From contig OW051495.1 in the NCBI GenBank assembly GCA_932521035.1, positions 12,276,001 to 12,340,000 on the forward strand: DNA of 64,000 bases. The letters are read 5' to 3'. The first letter of the stretch is position 1, and each line of letters opens with the position of its first letter. This document shows positions 11,902 through 23,229 of this stretch, piece by piece. Position numbers and translations under genes: made by a program. The notes below the pieces were generated by a model. It was given only the letters and a program-made list of their open reading frames with translations, had not been told where the DNA came from and searched no databases. Source of the DNA: Oscheius dolichura (taxonomy: Eukaryota > Nematoda > Chromadorea > Rhabditida > Rhabditidae).

Positions 11902-12954
11902 CTAAACGACGGAATCCGGGTAGCCCTCCCTATAACAGACACTGACATAATCTCCAAAAATGATTCTAATGGAAAATCCATTGGGCACCAAAATAAAGTA
12001 CTCTCCAGGTTCCTCTTGTACAGTCGGAAAGCCAAGTCCAAGAAGCTGTTTCTCCCATCCTTGATAAAATTGGTGGAAACCTCCATAGGCGGCGAAGCGA
12101 AATTGACGGAGACTTGCCGGAGGTTGAGGATTCAAAATCTGAAAGAGAGACGTATAGAGCCATTCTACCTTTTCCTGCCTGTAGCATTTTCAGAAGAAGT
12201 GACCAATCCATATTAGAAGGCATAAATGGATCAATATACACCTCCGGAAATGCGACGAGGAGTCTCGGAACTACAGTGTATATTTCATCTTCACCAATCA
12301 TTATTCTAACTTGTTTCTACGACCATTAATATATATTTTTAAACATAATACTAACCAGTGTCTTTGATTGGAAAACGGCTTCATATCGATTGGACCGCAC
12401 ACTGTCTAATTGGACCGATCGAGGCTTTACAATGTTTAAAATGATGCCAAGCTCTTCTTTGGTCAACTTTGATTTTCGCGAATCAGCCAGCCAGAGGTGT
12501 TCACATGTTATTCGATGCGTTTTCAGAACATCACAGAGTCGGTCAAATTGGCCAAATGTTTTTTCTAAATGTACAATAATGAAAATCAATACCAAAAACA
12601 CTAACCAGGCAAGTTAAGATATCTAAATCGAGTTCCATAGAATAATTCAACATCCTTCTCAGTTTCATTAAAATCAATCATACGGAGTTGATGCGGCTCA
12701 TTCTTGTCAAATTGCACACGGTAGCTCGATTTTCTTACACTATCACGATCTCTATTTTCGTAGGTGTAGACAGAGATGTTGCGACTTCTTCGAATGAATT
12801 CATCCATCCCTCGGCACGTTTGTCGCATACGGAAATAACTTTTACTGTCAAGCTGGAAATAATATTTTGATAATGAACATAGAAGAATGAAAACCTTTGT
12901 GATGATCTTCTCCAGAAGATACGGATTCAAACCAGCCAATCGAAAATCTGCCAT
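11902..12954 (-). CDS. F-box-like protein
   Basis: Likely substrate adaptor of an SCF-type ubiquitin ligase, part of the large nematode F-box expansion. The N-terminus has an F-box-like pattern: LNPYLLEKIITK, then LDSKSYFRMRQTCRGMDEFI. The rest resembles the variable leucine-rich C-terminal half of nematode F-box proteins (HLWLADSRKSKL, VQLDSVRSNRYEAVF, the final exon with RQFRFAAYGGFHQFYQGW). Exons, 5' to 3': 12954 to about 12895, then blocks bounded by introns near 12850-12890, 12562-12605, 12316-12355 and 12137-12170. The last junction is awkward: the frame that reads best downstream needs a donor right after CAG with a GC, not GT, dinucleotide. A GT donor ten bases later shifts frame and ends early at 11966. 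So either a GC-AG intron or a frameshift is present. Confidence 0.68.
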
Positions 12955-13861
12955 CTTAGAATAGAATATAAAAGAATAGTAATACTGAAAGATGTGATTA
13001 GAAAGAAGAACAAATAATTTTCAAAGAGCAAGCAAGAAAAATGGCCAATAAATAAAGCTCATAATATATCATAGTATTATTTGAAGTTGCCATTTTGCAA
13101 TGCTGCGTTCTCTAATTGATACGCTACTTTTTTGCGAGATATGAAGTAAAGCAATTAGAAATTTGAAATAAAACTAAAAGCTTTGTATAAAAGTAGCGAA
13201 ATGAGTGCAACTTCCAGGTAATCCCGAGGCCGGCTTACTAAATGACCATTCTCGAAATACAATAGCTGCAACTTAGTTTTATTGGGCGAATAATGAAAGC
13301 AGAAATGATTGCACTGGGAGAAACAGAACAAATGATCAAATGAATGAATAAATGAAAACAACAACCTTTTAGTTATTTTTACACTTTCTAAACAGCAGGC
13401 AACGGCGCGCTTTTTGAAGAGGTCATTTCTTGCCATTCAGTTTCTTTACTCCTTGTATATTGCTCGGCAAAGCAATTTGCTCCTCTACATTGTCACTTTG
13501 ACATTTATATTTTGTTCTCATTATTGTGTCTATTGCCATTTGTAATTTGCTACAGCTCAAGTCCCTGAGAAATATAATATTGCAAATGTAAACTAAACGA
13601 TTAACAAACAGTGAAATATTCTTTGCTGTGTGTCTATTGGCATTTTGAAAGTTGCATCCGTTGTCACATCCGCTATTTTTTTTTATTTTGTTGATAGTAA
13701 AGGCTATGTCTCTGCCTGTCTACATGTTATCATCGAGGCATCTTACACTGACTTCATAGTTGTCATAAGAAATACACTGCCTAACAGCCAAGCATCCTTT
13801 TTTATTATTGCTCTTGCCGTATTTTACAAATATTGTAGTAGTGTAGTAATGCCAATTTTTC
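12955..13861. other. AT-rich intergenic region, divergent promoters
   Basis: It separates the minus-strand F-box gene from the plus-strand gene at 13895. A 93-codon minus frame (13155-13436) and a 91-codon plus frame (13630-13905) show no splice or family support. The 3' end carries a TTTTTCAG at 13856-13863 that could serve as a trans-splice acceptor for the next gene. Confidence 0.35.
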
Positions 13862-13894
13862 AGACTGTATTAAGGAACTACTTGATCAAATATA

Positions 13895-14743
13895 ATGGAT
13901 GTTGATTCTGATGTATGGGATGTATGTTATTTTCTGTTTTTATTCCATCTCATGTTTCAGGAGAACTTTAATCCTTGTCCTAGCCGTCTTCGTGTAAGAG
14001 AAGAAACGAGTAAACGGCTTCAAGAAATGTTAAAAGAAGCATCTTCTGATTCTTCGGAACGAATCAATGCACCCACGGAAAGACGAAGAAAACGAAAAAG
14101 AGAAGAGGCATCTTCATCACAAGATATATCTAGCACTCCTACTAAAGCGGACAGCAGATTTGCAGCAATTCCTGAAACTCCGGAAGACAAGCTGATAGCA
14201 AGTCAGCAACATTATAATGAGGTGATAATTACTAGTTAACCAATTTTGTTTCTTGCTTAGGTTGTTCCGCAGACTCCTATGGCTAAATTATTTCAAGCTA
14301 ACCGCCGTCCTTCTAAACGGCTTCACAAACTTCTTATTTTGAGGTTATTTTTTCCTATTTAAAAAAAATGCATTTCAGTGAAGAACGCATTCGTACGACC
14401 TGTGCAGCTATCGCAGCTTCAGAAAAAGAGAAGGAGATGAAGTTGGTATGTAACGGTCGGTTATTTGTATGATCTTATGTGTTTTAGAGGAGGATTATTG
14501 CACCGAACGTCTCAAAGGAATCATTATTAGCTCTGTACAGCCCAAGTACGAAGCGAGCTCGTCGCTGCAATCTTTTCCCTAGTCAACTTTTAACTCAGGT
14601 ATGATTAGATATAAACTATTCGTCTATTTGTTGTTTATTTTTTGTAATTCGTTATAAGTAAATCATGTACCATAATTTTGTTTTATCGCCCTGTTGCTTT
14701 TTGAACTTCCTCTGACTACCTTCAGTTACTGAGGAGTAACTGA
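13895..14743 (+). CDS. Basic, probably nuclear protein of unknown function
   Basis: Not recognised. Exons: 13895-13918, then blocks starting after acceptors near 13960, 14260, 14379, 14487 and 14725, ending with the short coda LLRSN and TGA at 14741. All phases close. The product is about 200 residues with a strong nuclear-localisation-like cluster (TERRRKRKREE), two threonine-proline phosphosite-like motifs (IPETPEDK, VPQTPMAK), a helical charged segment and a basic C-terminus (STKRARRCNLFP). A likely trans-splice acceptor lies about 30 bases upstream of the ATG (TTTTTCAG). The composition suggests a chromatin or cell-cycle regulator, but this is inference only. Confidence 0.6.
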
Positions 14744-15322
14744 AGAAAAATTTTAAAAAAGGAACGAAGGAGCTGTCTAGACTCTAGACACCGCCAGTGA
14801 TTTCTTCTAGTCGAAACTAACATTTACTCATCCGTATAGTTTTGAGGTAACGAGGACATCATTCTTCTGATTTTCAATATGAAACGTTTCTATAAATAAA
14901 AAATAAAACTCTTTCTGCTTGAGGAAACTTCAGTTCAAGAGTACAAAACTTCAGCTGAATACCACATATAACCGTCTTGGTATCGTAATTTTGTCATCAA
15001 AGATCACCCCAATCATCAAAATTGAACGCGTTCCTGATCTTCCCATCGACATGTTCATTTTCCTCCCTTTCCCAGCTTGGTCCAAATAGTTTCCCATTTA
15101 ATCTTTTGTCTGGCTCACTTTTTCATCGCCGGCGTGTCCAAATCTGACGGACTACACGATCTCCGCCGGATTCCGGCGGTCATCCAACCGCGTCGTACAG
15201 GATCCCCTTCTCCCGTAATCCGACATTAATTGGGGTAGCTCGGCTGACCTTTTCACTAGAACTGGTCAAACCCTCCCTTTTCCGCGTTTCACTCACTCTC
15301 CCTCTTACTATTCAACTAGAAT
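14744..15322. other. Intergenic region upstream of the MLT-10-like gene
   Basis: No exon recognised. It presumably holds the 3' UTR of the preceding gene and the promoter of the next. A cluster of CCGCCGGATTCCGGCGG-like inverted sequence near 15162-15178 is a perfect short palindrome and may be regulatory. Confidence 0.3.
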
Positions 15323-18300
15323 ATGCAATTTTCCATTTATCCAGTATTTTATTTATTCCCGCTCCTCTGTGCCAGTAAGTTCAAAGCATTAGGTTTATTT
15401 TCATATTACTTTTTTCTTCAGTTCAACTAGTACAAAATGATGAATCTCAAAAAGTAGAAGCACAAAAATCCAAGACATATCAAGTAAATCGTCAAAAATT
15501 ACGGGAATTATGGTACGTTGCCACCTTACGGGGACTTATAAAGGTTTGTTTTCTCTTCTTCTTCGAATTTATTAATTTTTAGGCAAAATGTAGAGCTTCT
15601 TTATCAAAAGTACAAGAAATAGATGCTATTCTTTATCGTCAATGTGAACAAGATGTCGAAAATCCGATAGAATTAGCCCGATGCGCTGTGAAGTTATTCA
15701 AAGCTCGGGACGAAGAACAAAAGCGACAGGAAGAGATAATGAAGAAATATTTCTCATATTCTACACTACAACAACGGGCAAAATTTAAACCCATGCTTAA
15801 AAAATATGTCAAGAAGAGAAGGCCACCAATGAGCTCGGAAATATGGATAAGAATACGTCAGCATGACCGAAAGCGGGTGGACATGAACTCCGTTTTGGAA
15901 GATTTTCAAAAAGAAACGGATTTATGGAGCCGGAATAGGGAGAAGGTCCCAATGATTGAAAGGCAGAGAACAGAGGAAACACTGAAGAAGCTGGCAGAAG
16001 CATATGAGATGAAAATGATTCGGGAGAATAAGAAGAAATGGAAACGAGAAGCTCAAGAAGAAAGGAAGAAGAGAAAAGTCGACCCGTTGAGTGAGTTTGC
16101 CACAGTTTACACGCTACGAGCCAGTGGAATGGTTCTTCTGACTAAAAATTTACCTTTTCAGTGTCCCTTACGAAAACGAGCCTGGATTATTCAAAGATAG
16201 CTGGCGAGTATTTCTCCGGTCTTCTTGGAAAAGATCCCGCTCCGGCTCCACATCTGGAAAATCTCAAAAAAATTAAAAGTCACTTTACAAAGGCTGAAAA
16301 GATCAAAGACTACTATTCTCTGCTGGAGAAGGAGAACTCGAGGTGAGGCTGGATGTCTAACTGGCGCTCATACCGGCTTCTCCGTTCCTTGCTTCCACTG
16401 GCTCCAAATTGTCTAATCAAATCCTAATTTTGTAGACTGTTCTCCAAGCTGAACCTTCCCGTCCACAGTCGAGAGCCACAAATCAGCAAAAATGAAAATG
16501 ACGTGCTGGAAAATGTTCTCCAACTTATCAATAACTTTGCCGTAATTTTATTCCACCAAAAAATTAGCAAACAAAATTCAGACCGATCATTTGTCATCCG
16601 ATACAAAGTTCTCTGTCCTTTCACCTCGATTATTTTCCATTTTACCAGAAGGAGGCCCCAATTTTCCGAGATTATTGTCTCCCAATATGCTTTCCTTCCA
16701 AAATGATGGAGTTTTCTCACTTCCTAATATATTTCAGGTATTTTGAGCCAAAATTATTCCGAAAAATAAATTTAGGTCGTCTCCTCCAATCAGGAATATC
16801 AAAAAATGATGCTGGAGCTAATTATGGACTTTAGCGGAGCTGGGAAAGCTTTGGATGTGAATTTTCCTCCGTTTTAAACATTTAAAAACATATTTACAGC
16901 TAGTTTTATCAAAAATGAAGCCAGAAATTGAAGAAATGGATGGAGTTCATTATCCACTGATGTTGGAAATGAGTAAACATGATCATAACTGGATGAGGGC
17001 CAGGAGATCCTTCTCTGATCAACAAATGAAGCACTATAACCAATATGGGTATACTTTCCTGGATAAGGAACAAATGCAGCTAGTCTATGATAACAACCGA
17101 TGTGAGTTCTCTTCTCTATAAAATTTATAAATTAAAAAAGAAAAAATAACTTTTAGTTACAATTGGAAAGTCTCCAAATATTACACATCTCTCCTCCTTA
17201 TCAACAGAAGGACGAGAAAAAGAACTGGAGGAGCAGATCCTCTACCTCTCCCAGCTGAAAGACCCATCGGTTTTAAAAAGACGCTTCAAAAGACAAGATG
17301 ACCATGATGATGATAATAATAATAATAATGAAGGAGATATGCACGAAGGTTCTGGGAATAGTACAGAGCACGAAGGATCCGGTGAAGAGGGAGAACATGA
17401 AGAAGAGCATGAAAGTCACACGTTGCGGCCTCTAGCGTTTACTAATTTTATTGGACAAGGTACCCAAAATTAGACTTTTCTACATTCTCTTGGTTAATTT
17501 CTAGGTGAAGTGCTAGAAGCTATAACTCTTTCCCCCTATGCATTTATTACTGAAGTTCTTACAACGGAATTTTTGGTGCTACGCACGCTTCAACCAGAAG
17601 CGTTTGTCTTCTCTGTATTGTCGCCAGCAGCTCTTGTAGCAAGAATTCTTTCACCCACAGCATTTAGAGCTGAAATATTATCACCTAGAGCTTTTTATCC
17701 CTGGGTGTTATCTCCCGAAGCTTTGGTATGAGCAGTCTCTGGGAAAAAAAAGGATAAATTTAGATCACAGAAGTTTTAACACCCCGATTTTTTGAACCGA
17801 GAGTACTTTCACCAGAAGTCTTACTCATCAAAGTATTGAGTCCAAGTAAGAACATTAAATGAGAAAAAGAAGAAATTAAGGTATAATCTCGCCTAATGTT
17901 GGATCCGGTGAAATGTTAGGAGTTCTAGTTTTAAGTCCGAATATTCTATCACCTAGGATAGCTAGTGAAGAATATTTCCTAGTCGAGGTGAGAAAATTTG
18001 TGCTGCCTAAACTAGGAGAAAAAGAGAAGCAAAAACTGTATTATCTCTTTAGATCCTATCTCCTCATATATTAGGAGGTCCTCATGGAAAGCACGACAGC
18101 AGTGTTATTTCAATTGGCGGTGGAGAGCATGAGCACGACCATGAGGCCGGCGATGAGCATGGTGCTGCTCATGAAGGCGATATTCATGTACACAACGGCG
18201 AAGTTGAAGGAGGCAAGTTTAGTTACAAAAAAAACAGAACTCAAACTTTCCAGACCATGCACACGATGAACTCGCGGGACCTGGTCATTCGCTTGAACAA

Positions 18301-18327
18301 AATCTAAATGAACGCTTACATGGTTGA
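15323..18327 (+). CDS. MLT-10-like moulting-cycle secreted protein
   Basis: Secreted nematode cuticle/moulting protein. Fourteen exons: 15323-15374, 15422-15543, 15583-16090, 16162-16342, 16436-16541, 16582-16737, 16776-16856, 16900-17101, 17157-17459, 17505-17725, 17764-17845, 17881-17987, 18053-18212 and 18254-18327. These sum to 784 residues with every phase closed. The N-terminus is a signal peptide (FYLFPLLCA). A basic, helical, dibasic-rich middle is followed by the MLT-10 core (LSPRLFSILPEGGPNFPRLLSP) and then the diagnostic tandem LSP/A repeats (VLSPAALVARILSPTAF, ILSPRAFYPWVLSPEAL). Unusual additions are an Asp/Asn/Glu/His-rich insert near 17300-17420 and a His-rich tail (GEHEHDHEAGDEHGAAHEGD), both plausible metal-binding segments. 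Intron 13 is a GC-AG intron (GGAG|GCAAGT). The stop lies only 27 bases from that of the convergent gene at 18355. Confidence 0.88.
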
Positions 18328-18354
18328 AAATAAACAAAATTCATTAATTCTAAT

Positions 18355-19629
18355 TTACATAACAGTTTTTTCCGGCATAACGGCACTCTTGATAAAATAG
18401 GCAGCAACTCTTCCTTTAAAAGTACTGAAGAATTGACGACCATGCACATATGTAAGAATAGCAATAACGCCAGCTGCTAATCCGGCTCCAAAAATTATTG
18501 CATTAGTGCGTCTAAACAGCAACAATCAAAAAATATCAGGTCGACAAACCTCTTATAAACAGACTCGGGAACATTACGCTCAAATTCTTTGTCCAATTTA
18601 GCCCTGCTTTTTGGCGTATCATCCTTGCTTTTCGGTGTGCTAGGCGAAATATCCACAATGTTTTTTTCATCCATCAGACGGTCAAGGATATTTTCTAAAG
18701 TTATTACTAAACCAAAATATAGTAGAACAAAGCAAATAAACAAAAACAAACGTTCAGAATCATTATTATTTGTGCTATTATGAGGGGTGATACGATCGTA
18801 AGCGTTTTGTGTGAAAGAAGGAAGCACATATGAACGGGTACTCATAGACTCCTATAAGAAAAATGAATAGAACAGAATAATAGTGAGAAGTGCGCGCAAT
18901 TCCAATAATCTGCTTTGCCAAAACAAGAGCTCGTCACGCGGGCTCCGCTGAAGTATTTTTCTGTGGAGTATTTGTTTACTCGCGTGTTGTCTAGCATCAA
19001 CACGCATGCTTTCCGTCAAAAACATGCAAAAACACAATTGACACTACCGTAATAATTCTTTCCTCTCCGTTCGGCTCTATAGTTAATTTGATGTTTTCAC
19101 CACTTCGAAGCAAATCAACCACCTCAACATGAGTCAAATCAGAAACATCAACATCGTCGATCTAATTTCAAAAATTATTTGAACAAATAAAATTAAATAC
19201 CTTGATGATGCGATCTCCTTCTTTTATACCTTGACGGTATGCTTCACCATGAGGCCGTACAGCAGCCACAAATGGGCTAGGGACGCCGGGCAGATGTTCA
19301 CTATCCTTACCGCCGACGACATTGAAGCCTAGCTCTGAAATTACATCCATATTAACAGTTCAATCTTCTATCTTCGGCTTTCATCGAATTGGCAATATGT
19401 TAAAATGCTTCCTACGAAATTCATGTTTAGCCGAATGTAGCACGTGGATGCCAAAAAATTAGCTAATATAACTCAAACAACATGAAGCAACTGTTAGTAG
19501 TAGCGTAAGCATAGAAAGTTAAAAGCACAAACCTCTGTTATTAGGTCTGCTCAGAGTAACATTAGTAACATCATATGGAAGATGGTCCCGTGGCTCGAGA
19601 ACATCACCATTTCCAGAAGGCGGAAACAT
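18355..19629 (-). CDS. PDZ-domain protein with membrane segments
   Basis: Exons 19533-19629, 19201-19334, 19048-19161, 18550-18851 and 18355-18511; phases close. An N-terminal PDZ domain is clear: VTLSRPNNRELGFNVVGGKD (carboxylate-binding loop LGFN), then AAVRPHGEAYRQGIKEGDRI and LTHVEVVDLLRSGENIKLTI. After it come a hydrophobic segment (LFLFICFVLLYFGLVI), a Ser/Thr-Pro linker (ISPSTPKSKDDTPKS) and a second hydrophobic segment (AIIFGAGLAAGVIAILTYV) close to the C-terminus. This looks like a scaffold tethered to a membrane. PDZ plus C-terminal anchor resembles mitochondrial outer-membrane SYNJ2BP/OMP25 in plan, but that link is inference. The roughly 195-base intron (18852-19047) leaves open a separate gene starting at the ATG at 18845. 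Confidence 0.72.
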
Positions 19630-20066
19630 ATTAGAAACTAGTAAAATATCTAGAAAGCCATCTACATTAGTCGGTTATTGTGGTTAGTTGCAAGTTTCAA
19701 TTCATAACAAGCTGCTAGATACATTTTTAGATGTATTTCACTAATTGCTGCGACTAACATGAAGAATCATTACAAGCAACAAGTTTATGAAAGAAATATA
19801 GATTTTAACAAATACCCAGATAACAAAAACGATTTGGTCAATTGTGAGAAATAGGAGAAGAGAAGTAAAAAAATTTGATGAAGTGAGTTGGGAAACGAGG
19901 AAAAAGAATTTGCAAAACGTCATCGTGCCGATACTAACTATGCTTTTTTGGCGGTTTTTTGAACTGGATAAAATTAACTCTCCGTTTTCTCCCTATTTTG
20001 TGATCTTTTGTTTGTTGACCAATCGTAAAAAAACAACATTATTGATGATATGGAACTGCAGAAAAT

Positions 20067-22262
20067 TCACATAAGAGAATCAAGCTCAGCTATTTCCAGC
20101 TTGTAAACATCAGGAAAATCTTCGGCAACAACTTCGTCAACGTGATTCTTCTTGCTCTCCTCAACTAAGCCAGCAAGTTTGTCTTTTTTCGGAGATTTTG
20201 CTTCTTCAGACTCTTCACATTCAGCGAAATGCGATTCCAGAAGCCAAAGCAGGTTGTCATTGCCGAACATTGATGCAGAATTGTCTTCTTGATCCCAAAT
20301 TTCAGGAAGTGGGATTTTCTAAAGGTAGTGTTCTTTTTTGCTGGTTTTACACAATTACCTTCACCGCATCGCCTTTCTCCGTCATATGTTCAGCCAATTG
20401 TAATGGATTTCCAACTTGTTGCTGGCAGATCCAACAGCTGCCATTGAAATTTTGCTTTCGAATGTAGTTGATCAATTTCATTCGCTGATAAGTATTCAGA
20501 TGCATCTCTTTGATGTCGCGAAGAAGATGTAAATTATGGCTTTCCTAATAATATTCATATTTTTTATTCGCTGATTTTATAAACTCACTGTCATGTGCTG
20601 ATCAAGCTCATCCAAACTATCCTTGTATGCTGAACACATAACACAAACTGCACGAGTGTCATCCACAATGTTGTCTTTTTCCCATTCATCCCATTGACGT
20701 CTAAAATTATTGGTTTCTTTGCTTATTTGTATTATTTTCAGCAAAAATTTTTACAATAGAAAGTAGAAAAATTATTTGTGATCGTGTAAATCAACTCACT
20801 CTTCTGGTTCCTCGTCAGAACACTCGAAAGCAACAGTGTCGTCTTCCCGTCCATCTTCGTCCAGCACCTCCGTCCAACGTTTTCCTACTTCCAGATAATT
20901 TATAATGTAGAATTTATCATAATAATGATTTTTTGGATTGACTTCTTTATGATTTCGCTTTCTCATATGGTCCATGAGAGTCGCCTTATCAGGAAAGACC
21001 TTCTCACAACAGATGCATTCATTTCTCTAAATTATTATATCATTTTTTACTATTTTCTAAACTTACATCCATAATATTCTTCAGAGTTTCAATATATTCT
21101 CTTACAAAGACCAGATTATCCGGTTTTCCTAGATTCAAATGGTGAATCATGTAGAGATGATGGATCATCTTGCTTCTATTTCCTCGAGCTACATAACGAC
21201 AGAAAATGCATCCTAGTTTGAACTCGCGATCGTCGCGTTCTCTCTGCTGGCAGGAGAGAGCTTCCTCAAGACGGCGGAGAGCCAAATCACGGCGGATGCT
21301 GGCATCCTCCTCGACCGTCGGAACGATATGATAGTAGAAATCAACTAATCCTGGAAGAAATAACTGACTTATGGTCTAATTTTGGTAATAATAATGAAGA
21401 ACCGAGTAAAGAGATTCCGTAAGGCGGCAATAGCAAATTTGGCGACAACTTCGCGGATTATTGAGTTCCCAATCAAAAAGCCTACTTTTTCTGGGTGATT
21501 TATAGCTCAAAATGATCGTCACAATGAGATCTATGTGCGTGTCTAAATTATTCAACGATTTCTTGTAAAGAAAAATGCAGATCTGCCGTTTTCTGCCGCG
21601 CCTTGGATCCAGGCTCAGGTTGAGCGCTCAAACGCCCCTCAAGTTGCTTTTTTTTTCATTTTTAAGCCAAATAAAATTAGCAAAATCTTAAAAGCACTCT
21701 CTCATCTCTGATTCCAACCGAAAATTGACTATTTTCCAGCAAAATCCAGCTCTGGAACACCATAGTTCACTGAATAAAGAGCATCGGCCCCTTGTTCCCG
21801 TCAAATATTTGATAATTTAGACCTTTAAAATCCATAAAACTAAAATAAAAAAGCCATACCATAAAGATAATGATCTTCATTGACGTCGACTCGTGGAAAA
21901 ATGCGATCAATGCTCTCCTTATTGAAGCGCTGTCGCCAATATTCGACATATCGCTTGGGATCAACAATCAGCTCCAGCTCACTGATGATAATCTTATGCT
22001 CCTTCAATAAATGCCTTAAACAATTAGAATATACACAACAAATAATAAGAACATACTCCTTAAACTCTTCCATCTGCTCGGGCAGGTTGAAGAACTGCAG
22101 GCAGCTAACACACATGGAGGGGCCTCCCCATTTGGGGGAGTAGCCCGTCTCCGGCCAGGTTCCCGACAGGGTTCGGGCTCTCAGCTGGGGCATTGGGAGG
22201 TTCGGCTTCTCCAGCTCGTGTTCCTCCTCGTCCGACGAGAACGGCTCCTCCATATCGCCCAT
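20067..22262 (-). CDS. ZNF277-like C2H2 zinc-finger protein
   Basis: Conserved zinc-finger protein. Mammalian ZNF277 associates with chromatin and with ribosomal protein uS5; the nematode role is not known to me. Seven exons: 22057-22262, 21860-22014, 21067-21350, 20800-21026, then blocks near 20590-20700, 20364-20545 and 20067-20319. Family landmarks in order: an acidic N-terminus, a CxxC...H finger (CVSCLQFF to HLLKEHK), the hallmark VDPKRYVEYWRQRF, a second finger (CIFCRYVARGNRSKMIHHLY), a third (CICCEKVF to HMRKRNHKEVNP), NHYYDKFYIINYLEVGKRW, a fourth (CVMCSAY to HMTESH) and a fifth (CWICQQQ to HMTEKG). The frame is open some 25 codons upstream of the ATG, so a further 5' exon is possible. 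The PDZ gene lies about 440 bases downstream on the same strand; an operon is possible but the gap is long. Confidence 0.88.
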
Positions 22263-22595
22263 GCTGAAGTCGCTTCCCTCACCATTGCTGGTCTGGCTGA
22301 TGGTGCGTACACTGTGCGAGGAGTGCTTGACCTTCCTCTCTTCTCCTGCTCCTCCAGCTTAACGTTTATATTAAAATATCGTTTAAAATTCTTAGGAATA
22401 TTGTAAAATATCATTAATTTGAATAAATTTGTAGATTTTTAGAGCGATCGTCTCAAATCGCCGCCAATTTCGCCGCCGCTCGCAGTCCCACGCCCTTTAT
22501 GGGCCCCTATTCGATTGTTCTGCTTGGATTGGTAATAAATATCGGGAAAAATACACTAATCTTATTTTGAGGACTATCGAAGAAGAGAACTAACG
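22263..22595. promoter_or_regulatory. Divergent intergenic region (ZNF277-like / small TM gene)
   Basis: About 330 bases separate two divergently oriented starts, so both promoters must lie here. It includes a GC-rich stretch near 22450-22500 with repeated CGCCGC. The minus frame upstream of the ZNF277-like ATG stays open to about 22350. Confidence 0.35.
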
Positions 22596-22748
22596 ATGAT
22601 TGTCTTTGCAGAAGCTCTGGCTCTTCTTGTGGGAACTGTTACGACAACGTGCCTTCTGCTCACTCTCACTGTTATTTCGACTAGTCGGCTGAGACAGCGG
22701 CTTGCTTCCCTTGGCTCGAGGAGGGCGCTCGATCTGGAAATGGGAAAG
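22596..22748 (+). CDS. First exon of a small single-pass membrane protein
   Basis: From ATG at 22596 the frame gives a short lumenal start, a strong hydrophobic helix (LALLVGTVTTTCLLLTLTVI) and a basic cytosolic flank (SRLRQRLASLGSRRAL), ending at a good donor (AAAG|GTATGA). The topology is that of a small bitopic membrane protein. The 3' end is not resolved. An acceptor at about 22980 would add four residues (NGFS) and a stop; later acceptors near 23012 or 23125 are alternatives. The following intron contains a solo copy of the dispersed terminal repeat at 22844. Family not recognised. Confidence 0.5.
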
Positions 22749-22843
22749 GTATGATTATACGGTATTTTTCGAAACAGAAAAAGACAAAAAAGGTAAAGCC
22801 CCCAACCATAACCAGAAAAAGGCTCGGCCCTAGTCCAATCTCC

Positions 22844-22864
22844 GGCACCCGTAAAGTCTCGGCA
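22844..22864. repeat. Solo terminal copy of the GCACCCGTAAAGTCTCGGCAG repeat
   Basis: Matches the left end of the inverted-repeat element at 49659-49752, including part of the interior that follows (TTTATTCAAAA). It lies inside the predicted intron of the small membrane-protein gene. No opposite arm was found. Confidence 0.5.
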
Positions 22865-23229
22865 GGAAGATCGGCTTTATTCAAAAAAGTTACATTTATA
22901 CAAACTAAAAACTCGGATTTCTTTGTCTATGTGGCTAAAGACCACGTACTAATGTGTTTTACATGATCGCTGTTGTTCTGTAGAATGGATTTTCATAGCT
23001 AATTCTATAGGGAACGCATTGTATTGGAGTCTAGCCGCCAAAATTCACTCCTCGGCACGCCCTGGCCCGTTCTGCTCCATATTTTGGCTATACCAGCTCT
23101 CTTTTGACATTTTAGGAGATTTCAGGAGTTTCTACGACTCTTCTCATATAATAACGTTAAATATAATTAAATTAGATCGACGAGAAAGTAAAAATGCCGG
23201 CAAATAATCGCGATTTAGCCAACTATTGC

